Assembly (NCBI RefSeq): GCF_016756495.1
Contig: NZ_AP023243.1
Coordinates: 3,724,501 to 3,788,500, forward strand
Length of the DNA: 64,000 nucleotides
Direction of reading: 5' to 3'
From: Mesorhizobium sp. 113-3-3
Lineage (GTDB): Bacteria > Pseudomonadota > Alphaproteobacteria > Rhizobiales > Rhizobiaceae
A program made the translations under genes and the position numbers. Below, piece after piece: positions 25,288 through 35,480 of this stretch. How positions within the stretch are numbered: the stretch's first letter is position 1; each line of letters opens with the position of its first letter. The notes beneath the pieces were generated by a model. That model had not been told where the DNA came from, did not search any database, and saw only the letters and a program-made list of their open reading frames with translations.

Positions 25288-25378
25288 ATACCCGGGCTCC
25301 CGCGCGCGCAGCGCCGGAGCCTGACGTTCTCATCGTAATGAACCGCGGTTCTGACGCGGCAAGCGGACTGGTTGGGAC

Positions 25379-26047
25379 ATGAGCGCTGATTTCTCCGAGC
25401 TACGCGTCAAGATGGTCGACGGTCAGGTCCGCACCACCGACGTGACCAGCGCCCCGCTGCTGGAGGCCATGCTCACCGTGCCGCGCGAGGTTTTTGTCGG
25501 CGACCGCCAGCGCGATCTCGCCTATATCGACGAGGACATCCGCATTGGCGACGGCGCCGGTGGCGCGCGCTATCTGATGGAAGCGTCGCCGCTGGCCAAG
25601 CTGATGCAACTGGCCGAGATCAATGCGACCGATTCGGCGCTCGATGTCGGCTGTGGCACAGGCTACGCCTCGGCCATCCTGTCGCGGCTGGCGAGGTCGG
25701 TCGTGGCGCTCGAAAGCGATTCGGCGCTGGCGCAAACCGCGGCATCGACCCTTTCCGGCCTTGGCTGCGGCAATGTGACCGTGGTCGAGGGCGCGCTGGC
25801 GCAGGGGCATGCTGCCAAGGCACCCTATGACGTCATCTTCATCGGCGGCAGTGTCGAGAAAGTGCCGGCGCCGCTGCTCGATCAGCTCGCCGAAGGCGGC
25901 CGACTCGTCGCGGTCGAAGGGCGGGGCAATTCCGGCGTGGCGCGACTTTTCTTCAAGGCTGGGGGGGTTGTAACCGGGAGACGGGCATTTAATGCGGCAA
26001 TTAAGCCACTACCGGGATTCGAACGTGAGCATGCTTTCGAATTCTGA
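25379..26047 (+). CDS. pcm: Protein-L-isoaspartate O-methyltransferase family protein
   Basis: The protein has 222 aa and repairs isoaspartyl residues with S-adenosylmethionine as methyl donor. The SAM-binding motif I is ALDVGCGTGYASAIL, with motif II-like YDVIFIGG and the family-specific N-terminal DGQVRTTDVT and PREVFVG. The usual P-H-M-V loop is replaced by RYLMEASPLAKLMQL, as in the alphaproteobacterial paralogue next to tolC, so the substrate may differ from true Pcm. A second, more typical copy lies at 51993. tolC follows after a 165-bp gap. Confidence 0.85.
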   Translation: MSADFSELRVKMVDGQVRTTDVTSAPLLEAMLTVPREVFVGDRQRDLAYIDEDIRIGDGAGGARYLMEASPLAKLMQLAEINATDSALDVGCGTGYASAILSRLARSVVALESDSALAQTAASTLSGLGCGNVTVVEGALAQGHAAKAPYDVIFIGGSVEKVPAPLLDQLAEGGRLVAVEGRGNSGVARLFFKAGGVVTGRRAFNAAIKPLPGFEREHAFEF

Positions 26048-26212
26048 ATGATTTAGCCTTGCAGCAGAGGCTTTGTCATGGTCGCTTGCATTTGAACAAT
26101 CGTTGCTGATCCCAGACTGGGGGCACTTTGGGACCGAACGACAGGGAACGAAACACGCCACTCCGGCTACTCTAGCGAGAAGCCGGCGCGGCGAAGTTCC
26201 CATGGAAAACGA

Positions 26213-27613
26213 ATGAGGGATATACCCGTGCCGTCTGTATCCAAGACCCTTTTTGCCGCCGTCCTCGTCTCCGCGACCGCGCTGTCCCCAATAACCGCAT
26301 CGGCGGAAACCATCATCGGCGCGCTCGCCAAGGCCTATCAATACAATTCCACGCTGAATTCATCCCGCGCCGGTGTGCGCGTCACCGACGAAGGCGTGGC
26401 CATTGCCAAGTCGACCGGGCGCCCGTCAATCACGGGATCCGCCAGCATCGACTATACAAACACGCGCCGGGCCAATGGCGGTGGCAACTCGAAGCTGACG
26501 TCCGGCAGCTACGGCATTCAGATCAACCAGTCGCTGTTTGACGGCTTTCAGACCAGAAACAACGTGGCGGCGGCCGAATCCCAGGTCAAGGCGTCGGTCG
26601 AAACCCTGCGCAACACCGAAGAGAATACGCTGTTCAGCGCGGCGACGGCCTATATGGACGTGATCCGGGACCGGCAGATCGCTGTGCTGACCGAGCAGAA
26701 CCTGCAGTTCCTGACCGAGCAGGCGCGTGCGGCAAGGTCACGTTTCGAAGTTGGCGAAGGCACCCGCACCGACGTCGCGCAGGCCGATGCGTCGCGCGCC
26801 TCGGCTGTGGCCTCGCTGAGTGCCGCCCGCGCGCAGGCGCTGGCCAGCGCCGCGACCTATCATCAGGTCGTCGGCGACGAGCCGGGCAAGCTCAAGCCGG
26901 CTTCGCCATTGGGTAAACTCTTGCCGTCGAGCCTCGATGCGGCGATCGCGATCGGGGCGAATGAACATCCGGCCATTCTCGCCACGCAGCATCTCGTTGA
27001 CGCGGCAGCGTTCTCGGTGAAGTCGGCGGAAGGCGCGCTGTTGCCGCAACTGACGGCGTCGGCCGGCATTTCGGAAAACTATCGCAACGGCATTCCGGAC
27101 CAGACAGGTTCCAATGGCAATTCGACCTCGGCCAATGTCGGCGCGACACTGACCATTCCGATCTATTCGGGCGGCCGGACCCCGGCGCTCGTGCGCCAGA
27201 GCAAGGAATCGCTTGGCCAGGCCCGCATCCAGGTCGACGTCAGCCGGGACCAGGTGCGCCAGGCCGTTGCCACCGCGTGGTCGCAATATACCGCCGCGCA
27301 GCAGAGCGTCTCGGCCAACAAGCAGGTGATCGACGCCGCGCAACTGGCGCTGAACGGCGTCATCGAAGAACGCAATGTCGGCCAGCGCACGACGCTCGAC
27401 GTGCTCAACGCGCAGGCCGCCGTCATCACGGCCAAGATCAACCAGGCCAATTCCGAACACGATGTGGTCGTGGCAAGCTATGCCATCCTGTCGGCGATGG
27501 GTCGCCTCTCGGTCGACCGGCTCGGTTTGCCGGTAACCAAGTACAAGCCCGAAGAGCATTATAACGCCGTCAAGGACAAGTGGTTCGGTCTGCGCACGCC
27601 GGACGGCCGCTAG
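26213..27613 (+). CDS. tolC: TolC-type outer membrane efflux channel
   Basis: The protein has 466 aa with an N-terminal signal peptide (VSKTLFAAVLVSATALSPITASA). It has the duplicated helical-hairpin architecture of outer membrane efflux proteins: the first half has LFDGFQTRNNVAAAESQV and RFEVGEGTRTDVAQADA, the second half SGGRTPALVRQSKESLGQARIQV and RNVGQRTTLDVLNAQAAV. The repeated G-x-R-T-x-D-V/L-x-A signature occurs once in each half. It exports drugs or proteins with inner-membrane partners encoded elsewhere. Confidence 0.94.
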   Translation: MRDIPVPSVSKTLFAAVLVSATALSPITASAETIIGALAKAYQYNSTLNSSRAGVRVTDEGVAIAKSTGRPSITGSASIDYTNTRRANGGGNSKLTSGSYGIQINQSLFDGFQTRNNVAAAESQVKASVETLRNTEENTLFSAATAYMDVIRDRQIAVLTEQNLQFLTEQARAARSRFEVGEGTRTDVAQADASRASAVASLSAARAQALASAATYHQVVGDEPGKLKPASPLGKLLPSSLDAAIAIGANEHPAILATQHLVDAAAFSVKSAEGALLPQLTASAGISENYRNGIPDQTGSNGNSTSANVGATLTIPIYSGGRTPALVRQSKESLGQARIQVDVSRDQVRQAVATAWSQYTAAQQSVSANKQVIDAAQLALNGVIEERNVGQRTTLDVLNAQAAVITAKINQANSEHDVVVASYAILSAMGRLSVDRLGLPVTKYKPEEHYNAVKDKWFGLRTPDGR

Positions 27614-27645
27614 CGCCGGCGGCTCGACTTGCCGTCGTGCCCTCC

Positions 27646-27676
27646 GAGCGGAACCTGGTTTGAACCGGTTCCGCTC
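27646..27676. repeat. Hairpin in the tolC-popZ gap
   Basis: GAGCGGAACC (27646-27655) pairs perfectly with GGTTCCGCTC (27667-27676) over an 11-nt loop, 32 bp after the tolC stop. No T run follows, so it may be an mRNA-stabilising hairpin rather than a terminator. The rest of the 300-bp gap shows a short TCCCCA/TGGGGA dyad near 27801 and no gene. Confidence 0.6.
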
Positions 27677-27916
27677 CGGCTTTGTGCCCTGTCTCTTTGC
27701 ACCGGCGCGATTCCGAAGGGAGCGCGCCATGTGCTTTTCCTGGGGAAACCGTTTTTTGCGCTTTTCCCGGAATCGCTTCTAATCTGTTGAAATCCCACAT
27801 GTCCCCAGATTGGGGATTCTCGTTGGGCGATCCGTCGGTTACGCTGTCGCCATGATTCGAATCCGGCCTCTGCCGGAGCGGAAGACTAACAGGTCACAAG
27901 GGCGGCGGATGTGACG

Positions 27917-28780
27917 ATGGCAACGGCAAGCAGCGCACAGCGCGAACCTTCCATGGAAGAGATACTGGCTTCCATCAGAAGGATCATCGAGGACAGCGAC
28001 AACGGCCGCAAGCAGCCGGGCGAGGCCGAAGAGTTGCGGCAGGATCTGGAGCCGTCGCCGGGCGAGGCTCCCGCCGGCGATGTGGATGCGTTTCGCGCCG
28101 AACTGCATGCCGCCCCCGAAGTCAGGAAGCCCGTCGTGCTCGCGGAAGTCCAGGCGCCATCGCCCGAGCCCGCGCGCATGGAAGCGCAGACGCGCGCCGA
28201 TCCCGCGCCGGTCAAGCCGTCGATGACGCTTGCCGAGGTCAGCGCCAGGATCGCCGCCGAGCCAGCGCCCGCCGCCACGGCCGGAGCGCCAATGGTTTCG
28301 CCGGCTGGCGCCCCGCAAACCAGCACGACCAGCGATGCCATCGTTGCCGATTGGCGACGCGAGATCGCGGCGGTCGGAGAGCAAGCGAAAGCGATACCGG
28401 ACAGGAGCATCCGCAAGCCGGCGGCCCAGCCCGAGGCGCCCCAGCCCGAGGTGCCAACGAGTGAGCCGGTGGCGGACGCTGTGTTCGAACGGCCTTCTGC
28501 AAGCGGCGCTCCGGCAGCCATCGCTGAGGCGCGCCCGGCAACAAATGAAGCGCCCGCGGTCCGCGCCGCAATCCTTTCCGAACACACGGGCCGGCAGGTC
28601 GCGGCCGCCTTCGGCGAGCTGTCCGATGCCTTTGCCAGCCGCAGCAAGAAGACATTCGACGAGATGGCCGAGGAGATGCTGCGGCCGATGCTGCAGGACT
28701 GGCTGGACAACAATCTGCCGACGCTGGTCGAGCGCCTGGTGCGCGAGGAAATCGAGCGCGTCGCGCGCGGCGCGCAGTAA
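27917..28780 (+). CDS. popZ: PopZ-family pole-organising protein (DUF2497)
   Basis: The protein has 287 aa. It has the two conserved ends of the family: an N-terminal helix SMEEILASIRRIIEDSD and the C-terminal oligomerisation region FDEMAEEMLRPMLQDWLDNNLPTLVERLVREEIERVARG. A Pro/Ala/Glu-rich disordered linker separates them. PopZ forms a polar matrix that anchors the chromosome origin through ParB and recruits cell-cycle regulators. Position between tolC and valS agrees with other alphaproteobacteria. The ATG at 27917 or the GTG two codons earlier may be used. Confidence 0.88.
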   Translation: MATASSAQREPSMEEILASIRRIIEDSDNGRKQPGEAEELRQDLEPSPGEAPAGDVDAFRAELHAAPEVRKPVVLAEVQAPSPEPARMEAQTRADPAPVKPSMTLAEVSARIAAEPAPAATAGAPMVSPAGAPQTSTTSDAIVADWRREIAAVGEQAKAIPDRSIRKPAAQPEAPQPEVPTSEPVADAVFERPSASGAPAAIAEARPATNEAPAVRAAILSEHTGRQVAAAFGELSDAFASRSKKTFDEMAEEMLRPMLQDWLDNNLPTLVERLVREEIERVARGAQ

Positions 28781-28806
28781 GGCTCACAGCCCATCCTCCA
28801 ACAACG

Positions 28807-28830
28807 CGCCGCCTCTTTGGCGGCGTTTTT
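28807..28830 (+). terminator. Rho-independent terminator after popZ
   Basis: CGCCGCC pairs with GGCGGCG across TCTTT, and TTTTT follows, 26 bp after the stop codon. The remaining 240 bp before valS show no gene. Confidence 0.92.
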
Positions 28831-29074
28831 GTTGGTGAGGTCGACTGGCGATGATCATGGCAAAGGAGATCGCCCTTTTAAGGCCATGTCTGATTGCTCT
28901 CCTTGGCCGATGTGCCGAGTGCGGCACGGCCTTCCCGCGACCCTCCGTTGAAATGAACGTGGGCACGCCTATTTGCTTCTCATGAGCCGGGGCGGCCCTT
29001 GCGGTTGACTTGGCCAAGACCTTCCGATTTACACCGAACCAGCAAAAAATCCCGACAGCGCGGACCGTTTCCCC

Positions 29075-31858
29075 ATGCTTGAAAAGACCTACGACGCAAA
29101 GACCGTCGAGCCGAAGATCGCCAAGGTGTGGGAAGAGGCGGATGCCTTCCGCGCCGGCGCCGGGGCGGAGGAGGGGGCCGAAGCCTTCACCATCGTCATC
29201 CCGCCGCCCAACGTCACCGGCTCGCTGCATATGGGCCATGCGCTCAACAACACGCTGCAGGACATTCTGGTGCGCTTCGAGCGCATGCGCGGCAAGAACG
29301 TGCTGTGGCAGCCGGGCATGGACCATGCCGGCATCGCCACGCAGATGGTGGTCGAGCGGCAGTTGATGGAGAAGCAGATCCACCGCCGCGACCTCACGCG
29401 CGAGCAGTTCATCGAGAAAGTGTGGGAGTGGAAGGCCGAATCCGGCGGCGCCATCTTCAACCAGCTGAAGCGGCTCGGCGCCTCGGCCGACTGGTCGCGC
29501 GAACGCTTCACCATGGATGAAGGCCTGTCCAAGGCCGTGCTCGAAGTCTTCGTCACCCTCTACAAGGAAGGCCTGATCTACAAGGACAAGCGCCTTGTGA
29601 ACTGGGACCCGAAACTTTTGACCGCGATCTCCGATCTCGAGGTCGAGCAGCAGGAGGTCAACGGCAATCTCTGGCATTTCCGCTATCCGATCGAGGGCGA
29701 GACCTTCGATCCGGAAAATCCGAAAACCTTCATCACGGTCGCGACCACGCGTCCCGAAACGATGCTGGGCGATACGGCGGTGGCGGTGCATCCGGATGAC
29801 GAGCGGTACCGGCATCTGGTCGGCAAGAACGTCGTGCTGCCGATCGTCGGCCGCAAGATACCGGTTGTGGCGGACGAGTACTCCGACCCCGAAAAAGGCT
29901 CGGGCGCGGTCAAGATCACGCCGGCGCATGATTTCAACGACTTCGAGGTCGGCAAGCGCCACAAGCTGCCGGCGATCAACATCCTGACCGTCGAAGCCGC
30001 CATCAAGTTGAAGGACAATGAGGATTTCCTCGCCGGCCTCGAAGCGACGCCGGAGCGCCAGGCCGTCTGGGACGAGCTCGACGGGCTCGACCGTTTCGTC
30101 GCGCGCAAGAAGATCGTCGAACTGATGGAAGCCGGCGGCTTCCTCGACAAGATCGAGCCTCATCGCCATGCCGTGCCGCATGGCGACCGCGGCGGCGTGC
30201 CGATCGAGCCGTTCCTGACCGAGCAGTGGTATGCCAACGCGGCCGAGCTCGCCAAACCGGCGATCGCCTCGGTGCGCGAAGGCCGCACCAACTTCGTGCC
30301 GAAGAATTGGGAGAAAACCTATTTCGATTGGATGGAGAACATCCAGCCCTGGTGCATTTCGCGCCAGCTGTGGTGGGGCCATCAGATCCCGGCCTGGTAT
30401 GGGCCTGACGGGCGCGTCTTCGTCGAGAAGACCGAGGAAGAGGCGCTGAGCGCGGCGATCGAATATTATCTGGCGCTCGAAGGCCCGTGGAAGGCCTGGG
30501 TCGAGGACAAGCTGGAAAACTTCCAGCCGGGCGAGATCCTGACCCGTGACGAGGATGTGCTCGACACCTGGTTCTCCTCGGCGCTGTGGCCGTTCTCGAC
30601 CCTGGGATGGCCGGACCAGACGCCGGAGCTGAAGACCTACTACCAGACCGACGTGCTGGTGACCGGCTTCGACATCATCTTCTTCTGGGTTGCCCGCATG
30701 ATGATGATGGGCCTGCATTTCATGGACGAGGAGCCGTTCCACACCGTCTATGTGCATGCGCTGGTGCGCGACAAGAACGGCGCCAAGATGTCGAAGTCGA
30801 AGGGCAACGTCATCGACCCACTCGACCTTATCGATGAATATGGCGCCGATGCCTTGCGCTTCACCTTGACGGTGATGGCGGCGCAAGGCCGCGACGTGAA
30901 GCTCGACCCGGCGCGCATCGCCGGCTACCGCAATTTCGGCACCAAGCTGTGGAACGCGACGCGTTTCGCCGAGATGAACGAAGTCGCCCGCAATGACGAT
31001 TTCTGGCTGAACGACGCCAAGCTGGCGGTCAACCGCTGGATCCTGACCGAACTGACACGCGCGGCGCGCGAGGTCACCGACGGCATCACCTCCTACCGCT
31101 TCAACGAGGCGGCCGGTGCTGCCTACCGTTTCGTCTGGAACCTGTTCTGCGACTGGTATCTGGAACTGCTGAAGCCGGTGTTCATGGGCACGGACGAGGC
31201 GGCCAAGGCCGAAAGCCGCGCCTGCGTCGCCTTCGTGCTCGACGAAATCTACAAGCTCCTGCATCCGATGATGCCGTTCATGACGGAAGAGCTGTGGGCG
31301 CAGACGGCGGGCGAGGGCAAGGAGCGAGAGTCGCTGCTGTGTCACGCCGCTTGGCCGTCGCCCGACTTCTGGGATGACGAAGCCGCTGCCGACATCAACT
31401 GGCTGGTCGATCTCGTCTCAGGCATCCGCTCGGTGCGTTCCGAGATGAACGTGCCGCCGGCAGCGATCGCGCCGCTGGTCGTGGTCGGCGCCAATGATGT
31501 CACGCGCGAGCGGCTGGTTCGCGAGGACTCGGCGATCAAGCGGCTGGCGCGCGTCGGCGACATCTCTCTGGCGGACGCGGCGCCCAAGGGCTCGGCGCAG
31601 ATCGTGCTCAACGAGGCAACGATCTGCCTGCCGCTCGGCAGCCTGATCGATCTCTCCGCCGAGGCCGCCCGGCTGCAGAAGGAACTGGCCAAGGTGACCG
31701 AGGAGATCGCGCGCCTGCACAAGAAGCTGTCGAATGAAAGATTCGTCGCCAGCGCACCGGCCGAGATCGTCGACGCCGAGCGCGAAAAGCTCGCCGAATA
31801 TCGCGACGCGCAGGACAAGCTGTCGGTGGCTTTGACCAGGGTTCGTGACGCCGGGTGA
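29075..31858 (+). CDS. valS: Valine-tRNA ligase
   Basis: This is a class I aminoacyl-tRNA synthetase of 927 aa that charges tRNA-Val. The HIGH motif is HMGH at residues 52-55 in PPPNVTGSLHMGHALN, and KMSKS is at 571-575. The editing domain contains TTRPETMLGDTAVAV and GSGAVKITPAHDFNDFEVG. The C-terminal 70 residues form the tRNA-binding coiled coil (LSAEAARLQKELAKVTEEIARL). No anomaly is seen. Confidence 0.97.
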   Translation: MLEKTYDAKTVEPKIAKVWEEADAFRAGAGAEEGAEAFTIVIPPPNVTGSLHMGHALNNTLQDILVRFERMRGKNVLWQPGMDHAGIATQMVVERQLMEKQIHRRDLTREQFIEKVWEWKAESGGAIFNQLKRLGASADWSRERFTMDEGLSKAVLEVFVTLYKEGLIYKDKRLVNWDPKLLTAISDLEVEQQEVNGNLWHFRYPIEGETFDPENPKTFITVATTRPETMLGDTAVAVHPDDERYRHLVGKNVVLPIVGRKIPVVADEYSDPEKGSGAVKITPAHDFNDFEVGKRHKLPAINILTVEAAIKLKDNEDFLAGLEATPERQAVWDELDGLDRFVARKKIVELMEAGGFLDKIEPHRHAVPHGDRGGVPIEPFLTEQWYANAAELAKPAIASVREGRTNFVPKNWEKTYFDWMENIQPWCISRQLWWGHQIPAWYGPDGRVFVEKTEEEALSAAIEYYLALEGPWKAWVEDKLENFQPGEILTRDEDVLDTWFSSALWPFSTLGWPDQTPELKTYYQTDVLVTGFDIIFFWVARMMMMGLHFMDEEPFHTVYVHALVRDKNGAKMSKSKGNVIDPLDLIDEYGADALRFTLTVMAAQGRDVKLDPARIAGYRNFGTKLWNATRFAEMNEVARNDDFWLNDAKLAVNRWILTELTRAAREVTDGITSYRFNEAAGAAYRFVWNLFCDWYLELLKPVFMGTDEAAKAESRACVAFVLDEIYKLLHPMMPFMTEELWAQTAGEGKERESLLCHAAWPSPDFWDDEAAADINWLVDLVSGIRSVRSEMNVPPAAIAPLVVVGANDVTRERLVREDSAIKRLARVGDISLADAAPKGSAQIVLNEATICLPLGSLIDLSAEAARLQKELAKVTEEIARLHKKLSNERFVASAPAEIVDAEREKLAEYRDAQDKLSVALTRVRDAG

Positions 31859-32217
31859 GGGCAGATTCGCGAGACGTTAGCCGCCTCTAAAATGGTGGTC
31901 CGTTTGCCTCGAAAGTAGGCATTCCGTAGCGTTAATGTTGACGTAAACGGAAGTTTTAGCCCCATTGTTGCCATAATGTTACAATGGGGCTGAAAGCCCG
32001 TGAAAATGGCTGTTTTTGAGCCTTTTGGGGCGAGTTTTCCTCATTTTCCAGTCGGATAAGCATGCGTCGGGCCGTTTTTCGACCTTCCGGCGCCTGTCCG
32101 CATTTTGTCGAAAATGCGTTTGGTAAACATGTACATGTACGCCCCAAGAATTCGTTGTTGCGCCATTAACCCGAATTGGTTCTAGCTTGATGCACTAGTT
32201 ATTCGGGGAGGACATCC
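31859..32217. other. Intergenic region before the OmpP1/FadL gene, no gene seen
   Basis: These 359 bp are AT-richer than average and hold no convincing gene; minus-strand frames here are short and unlike proteins. A TACATGTA palindrome lies near 32129-32138. GGGGAGG at 32204-32210 is the ribosome-binding site of the porin gene. The long leader leaves room for promoter and regulator sites that I cannot identify. Confidence 0.6.
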
Positions 32218-33465
32218 ATGAACATTATGCGTCTGAAAGCACTGCTGGGGGCGGGGTGCTTTTCGCTGGCTTTGATTGGGACCGCAATGAACTCGGCGCA
32301 TGCCGGTGGCATTGAGCGTGGCGGTTACGATATCGATCTTCTGTTCGATCCGGCGCCGTTCGCGACGGAAGCGGAATCGACTTATGTTATGCCGCAACGC
32401 AAGCTCAAGAACGCGGTGGACACCGATCCGAGCGATGGAAACGTAACGTTCCTCGGCAGCACGGCGAAAGACAGCAAGAGCTACTGGGTGCCGCGCATCG
32501 GCGTCAAGGCGCAGATCGTTCAGGGTGTCGATTGTATGTTCGACTATTCCCAGCCTTGGGGCGCGCACACAAATCCCGGTCTGTGGGCCGGCGCCGAATC
32601 CAACATGGAAACCGACATTAAGAGCAACAACTACGCAACGACTTGCTCCTACAAGATGGATGCCGGCAAAGGCCAGATTCGCTTCATCGGCGGCGTCTAC
32701 TATCAGGAAGTCTATGGTTTCAAGAAAGACCTGGTGTCGCCGCTGGTGCCTGGCTTCCAGGGTACCGGCCAGGTTGATCTCAAAGGGACCGGCTGGGGCT
32801 GGCGCGCCGGCCTTGCTTATGAAATCCCTGACATCGCGCTGCGCGCCAGCCTGGTCTACAATTCGCGAGTCAAGCTCGACAATATCTCGGGCACGCTGGA
32901 TCTGACGCATGTTGGCAGTGTCGTGCTGCCGATTTATGGCTCGACACAGTACATGCCGGACACGGTCGAGTTTAAGTTGCAGTCAGGCATCGCTCCCGGC
33001 TGGCTCGCCTTCGGTTCGTTGAAGTGGGTCAATTGGAGCCTGCTGCAGAGCGTTCCGATTTGCGTAGTCGGCACTCCGGCCGCGGCGTGCGTCACAGGTG
33101 ATAAACTGCATTCGGGCCAGATCACCTCGCTGGATCTGATGTATCGCGACGGCTGGACCGTCACGGGCGGTATCGGCCACAAGTTCAACGATCAGTGGAG
33201 TGCGGCCGGCCAGCTTTCGTGGGATCGCGGCACGTCGCATGGCTATGGCTCGCAGACCGACACCTGGACCGTGGGCGGTGGCGTCGCCTATACGCCCCAG
33301 CCCAATATCGAAGTTCGTCTGGCCGGCGCGATCGGCGTGCTGACCAGCGGCCATTCGGGGACAGTGAATGGCCAAAACGGCTATGTCGCCGGCAATGAGG
33401 TCAGCTACGACTTCGGCAACGATCTGGTCACGGCAATTTCCGGCGGCATCAAGATCAAGTTCTAA
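32218..33465 (+). CDS. OmpP1/FadL-family outer membrane transporter
   Basis: The protein has 415 aa with a signal peptide (LLGAGCFSLALIGTAMNSAHA). It is a beta-barrel with alternating strands, many aromatic residues and the C-terminal FGNDLVTAISGGIKIKF, ending in Phe as outer membrane proteins do. FadL-type proteins take up long-chain fatty acids or other hydrophobic compounds. The segment LDLTHVGSVVLP and W-V-N-W-S-L are FadL-like. Two extra cysteine pairs may form loop disulfides. It is transcribed alone, with a strong terminator. Confidence 0.87.
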   Translation: MNIMRLKALLGAGCFSLALIGTAMNSAHAGGIERGGYDIDLLFDPAPFATEAESTYVMPQRKLKNAVDTDPSDGNVTFLGSTAKDSKSYWVPRIGVKAQIVQGVDCMFDYSQPWGAHTNPGLWAGAESNMETDIKSNNYATTCSYKMDAGKGQIRFIGGVYYQEVYGFKKDLVSPLVPGFQGTGQVDLKGTGWGWRAGLAYEIPDIALRASLVYNSRVKLDNISGTLDLTHVGSVVLPIYGSTQYMPDTVEFKLQSGIAPGWLAFGSLKWVNWSLLQSVPICVVGTPAAACVTGDKLHSGQITSLDLMYRDGWTVTGGIGHKFNDQWSAAGQLSWDRGTSHGYGSQTDTWTVGGGVAYTPQPNIEVRLAGAIGVLTSGHSGTVNGQNGYVAGNEVSYDFGNDLVTAISGGIKIKF

Positions 33466-33482
33466 CCTGTTGAGAATTCGAC

Positions 33483-33511
33483 AAAAAGGCCGGGCATTGC
33501 CCGGCCTTTTT
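33483..33511 (+). terminator. Strong rho-independent terminator
   Basis: AAAAAGGCCGGGC and GCCCGGCCTTTTT form a perfect 13-bp inverted repeat around ATT, 17 bp after the porin stop codon. Confidence 0.95.
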
Positions 33512-33755
33512 CGTTTGGGCCGACTTTGTCGGCACCTCGGGTATCCAAGCTGCGTTGCATATAAGCCGCACCGGGATCGCCTCGTGCGATTGTGACGTTT
33601 TGGCAACACTTTCTGAACAACCCCTGCGCTAGAAGTCAGGGCGGGGAAATTGCCTATTTCCCGCCATAAACCCGGCGCACCTCGAAAGGGTCCCGGGACA
33701 CGCGCCAAAAGGCTCGGCGATGGGACAGGCCGCACCGCCCGCGGCAAGGATGAGA

Positions 33756-35480
33756 ATGGACGCCAAGGTCATTTCAAAGGCTAAGCTGCCTAGCCGCTAT
33801 GTGACTGTCGGTCCGGCGCGTGCGCCGCACCGGTCCTATCTCTATGCCATGGGGCTTTCCGCCGCCGAGATCGCCCAGCCGCTGGTCGGTGTCGCCTCCT
33901 GCTGGAACGAAGCCGCCCCCTGCAACATCTCGCTGATGCGCCAGGCGCAAGTGGTCAAGAAGGGCGTCGCTGCCGCCAACGGCACGCCGCGCGAATTCTG
34001 CACCATCACCGTCACCGACGGCATCGCCATGGGCCACCAGGGCATGAAGTCGTCGCTGGTGTCGCGCGAGGTCATTGCCGATTCGGTCGAACTGACCATG
34101 CGCGGCCATTGCTACGATGCGCTGGTCGGCCTTGCCGGCTGCGATAAATCGCTTCCCGGCATGATGATGGCCATGGTGCGGCTCAACGTGCCGTCGATCT
34201 TCATCTATGGCGGCTCGATCCTGCCCGGCAGCTATCGCGGCCGCCAGATCACCGTGCAGGACGTGTTCGAGGCCGTCGGCCAGCATTCGGTCGGCACGAT
34301 CGGCGATGCCGAACTGCTCGAGATCGAGCAGGCCGCGTGTCCGTCGGCCGGCTCGTGCGGCGCCCAGTTCACCGCCAACACCATGGCGACCGTGGCCGAG
34401 GCGATTGGTCTCGCGCTGCCCTATTCCTGCGGCGCGCCGGCGCCTTACGAAATGCGCGACCGTTTCAATTTCGCCTCGGGCGAAAAGATAATGGAACTGA
34501 TCGCCAAGAACATACGGCCACGCGACATCGTCACGCTGAAGGCGTTGGAGAACGCGGCGACCGTGGTTTCGGCCACCGGCGGCTCGACCAACGCAGCGCT
34601 GCATCTGCCGGCGATCGCGCATGAGGCGGGCATCAAGTTCGATCTTTTCGACGTCGCGAAGATCTTCGAGAAGACACCCTACATCGCCGACCTCAAGCCG
34701 GGCGGCAAATATGTCGCCAAGGACATGTTCGAGGCCGGCGGCATTCCGCTTCTGATGAAGACGCTGCTCGACCACGGTTACCTGCATGGCGATTGCCTGA
34801 CGGTCACTGGCCGCACTTTGGCCGAAAACATGGAGCACGTTGCCTGGAATGAGCATCAGGATGTGGTTCGCCCGGCCAACAGACCAATTACCCAAACCGG
34901 CGGTGTCGTGGGCTTGAAGGGAAACCTTGCCCCTGAAGGCGCGATCGTGAAGGTCGCGGGCATGGCGGAGCTGAAGTTCTCCGGCCCGGCACGCTGCTTC
35001 GATTCGGAAGAGGAATGTTTCGAGGCGGTGACGCATCGCAACTACCGGGAAGGCGAGGTTCTCGTCATTCGCTACGAAGGACCGCGCGGCGGTCCCGGCA
35101 TGCGCGAGATGCTGTCGACGACGGCGGCGCTTTACGGCCAGGGCATGGGCGGCAAGGTGGCGCTGATCACCGACGGCCGCTTCTCGGGCGCGACACGCGG
35201 CTTCTGCATCGGCCATGTCGGGCCGGAAGCGGCGGTCGGCGGTCCGATCGGCCTCATCCGGGATGGCGACGTGATCTCGATCGACGCGGTGAGCGGCACG
35301 ATCGACGTGGCGCTGTCCGATGAAGAACTGGCGGCGCGGGCAAAGACATGGAAGGCGCGCACGACCGACTACCAGTCGGGCGCGATATGGAAATACGCAC
35401 AGACGGTCGGGTCTGCCAGGGATGGCGCGGTCACCCATCCGGGCGGTGCGAAAGAAACACACTGCTATGCGGATATCTGA
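33756..35480 (+). CDS. ilvD: Dihydroxy-acid dehydratase
   Basis: It dehydrates 2,3-dihydroxy acids to 2-keto acids in valine, leucine and isoleucine synthesis, 574 aa. The Fe-S cysteines are in [18 protein letters not shown] and [10 protein letters not shown]. The C-terminal family signature is [24 protein letters not shown] 33756 has AAGGA 6 bp before it; the frame opens 12 codons earlier. Related sugar-acid dehydratases exist, but the three-cysteine pattern and length fit IlvD. The exoR start codon lies within its last codons. Confidence 0.93.
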   Translation: MDAKVISKAKLPSRYVTVGPARAPHRSYLYAMGLSAAEIAQPLVGVASCWNEAAPCNISLMRQAQVVKKGVAAANGTPREFCTITVTDGIAMGHQGMKSSLVSREVIADSVELTMRGHCYDALVGLAGCDKSLPGMMMAMVRLNVPSIFIYGGSILPGSYRGRQITVQDVFEAVGQHSVGTIGDAELLEIEQAACPSAGSCGAQFTANTMATVAEAIGLALPYSCGAPAPYEMRDRFNFASGEKIMELIAKNIRPRDIVTLKALENAATVVSATGGSTNAALHLPAIAHEAGIKFDLFDVAKIFEKTPYIADLKPGGKYVAKDMFEAGGIPLLMKTLLDHGYLHGDCLTVTGRTLAENMEHVAWNEHQDVVRPANRPITQTGGVVGLKGNLAPEGAIVKVAGMAELKFSGPARCFDSEEECFEAVTHRNYREGEVLVIRYEGPRGGPGMREMLSTTAALYGQGMGGKVALITDGRFSGATRGFCIGHVGPEAAVGGPIGLIRDGDVISIDAVSGTIDVALSDEELAARAKTWKARTTDYQSGAIWKYAQTVGSARDGAVTHPGGAKETHCYADI

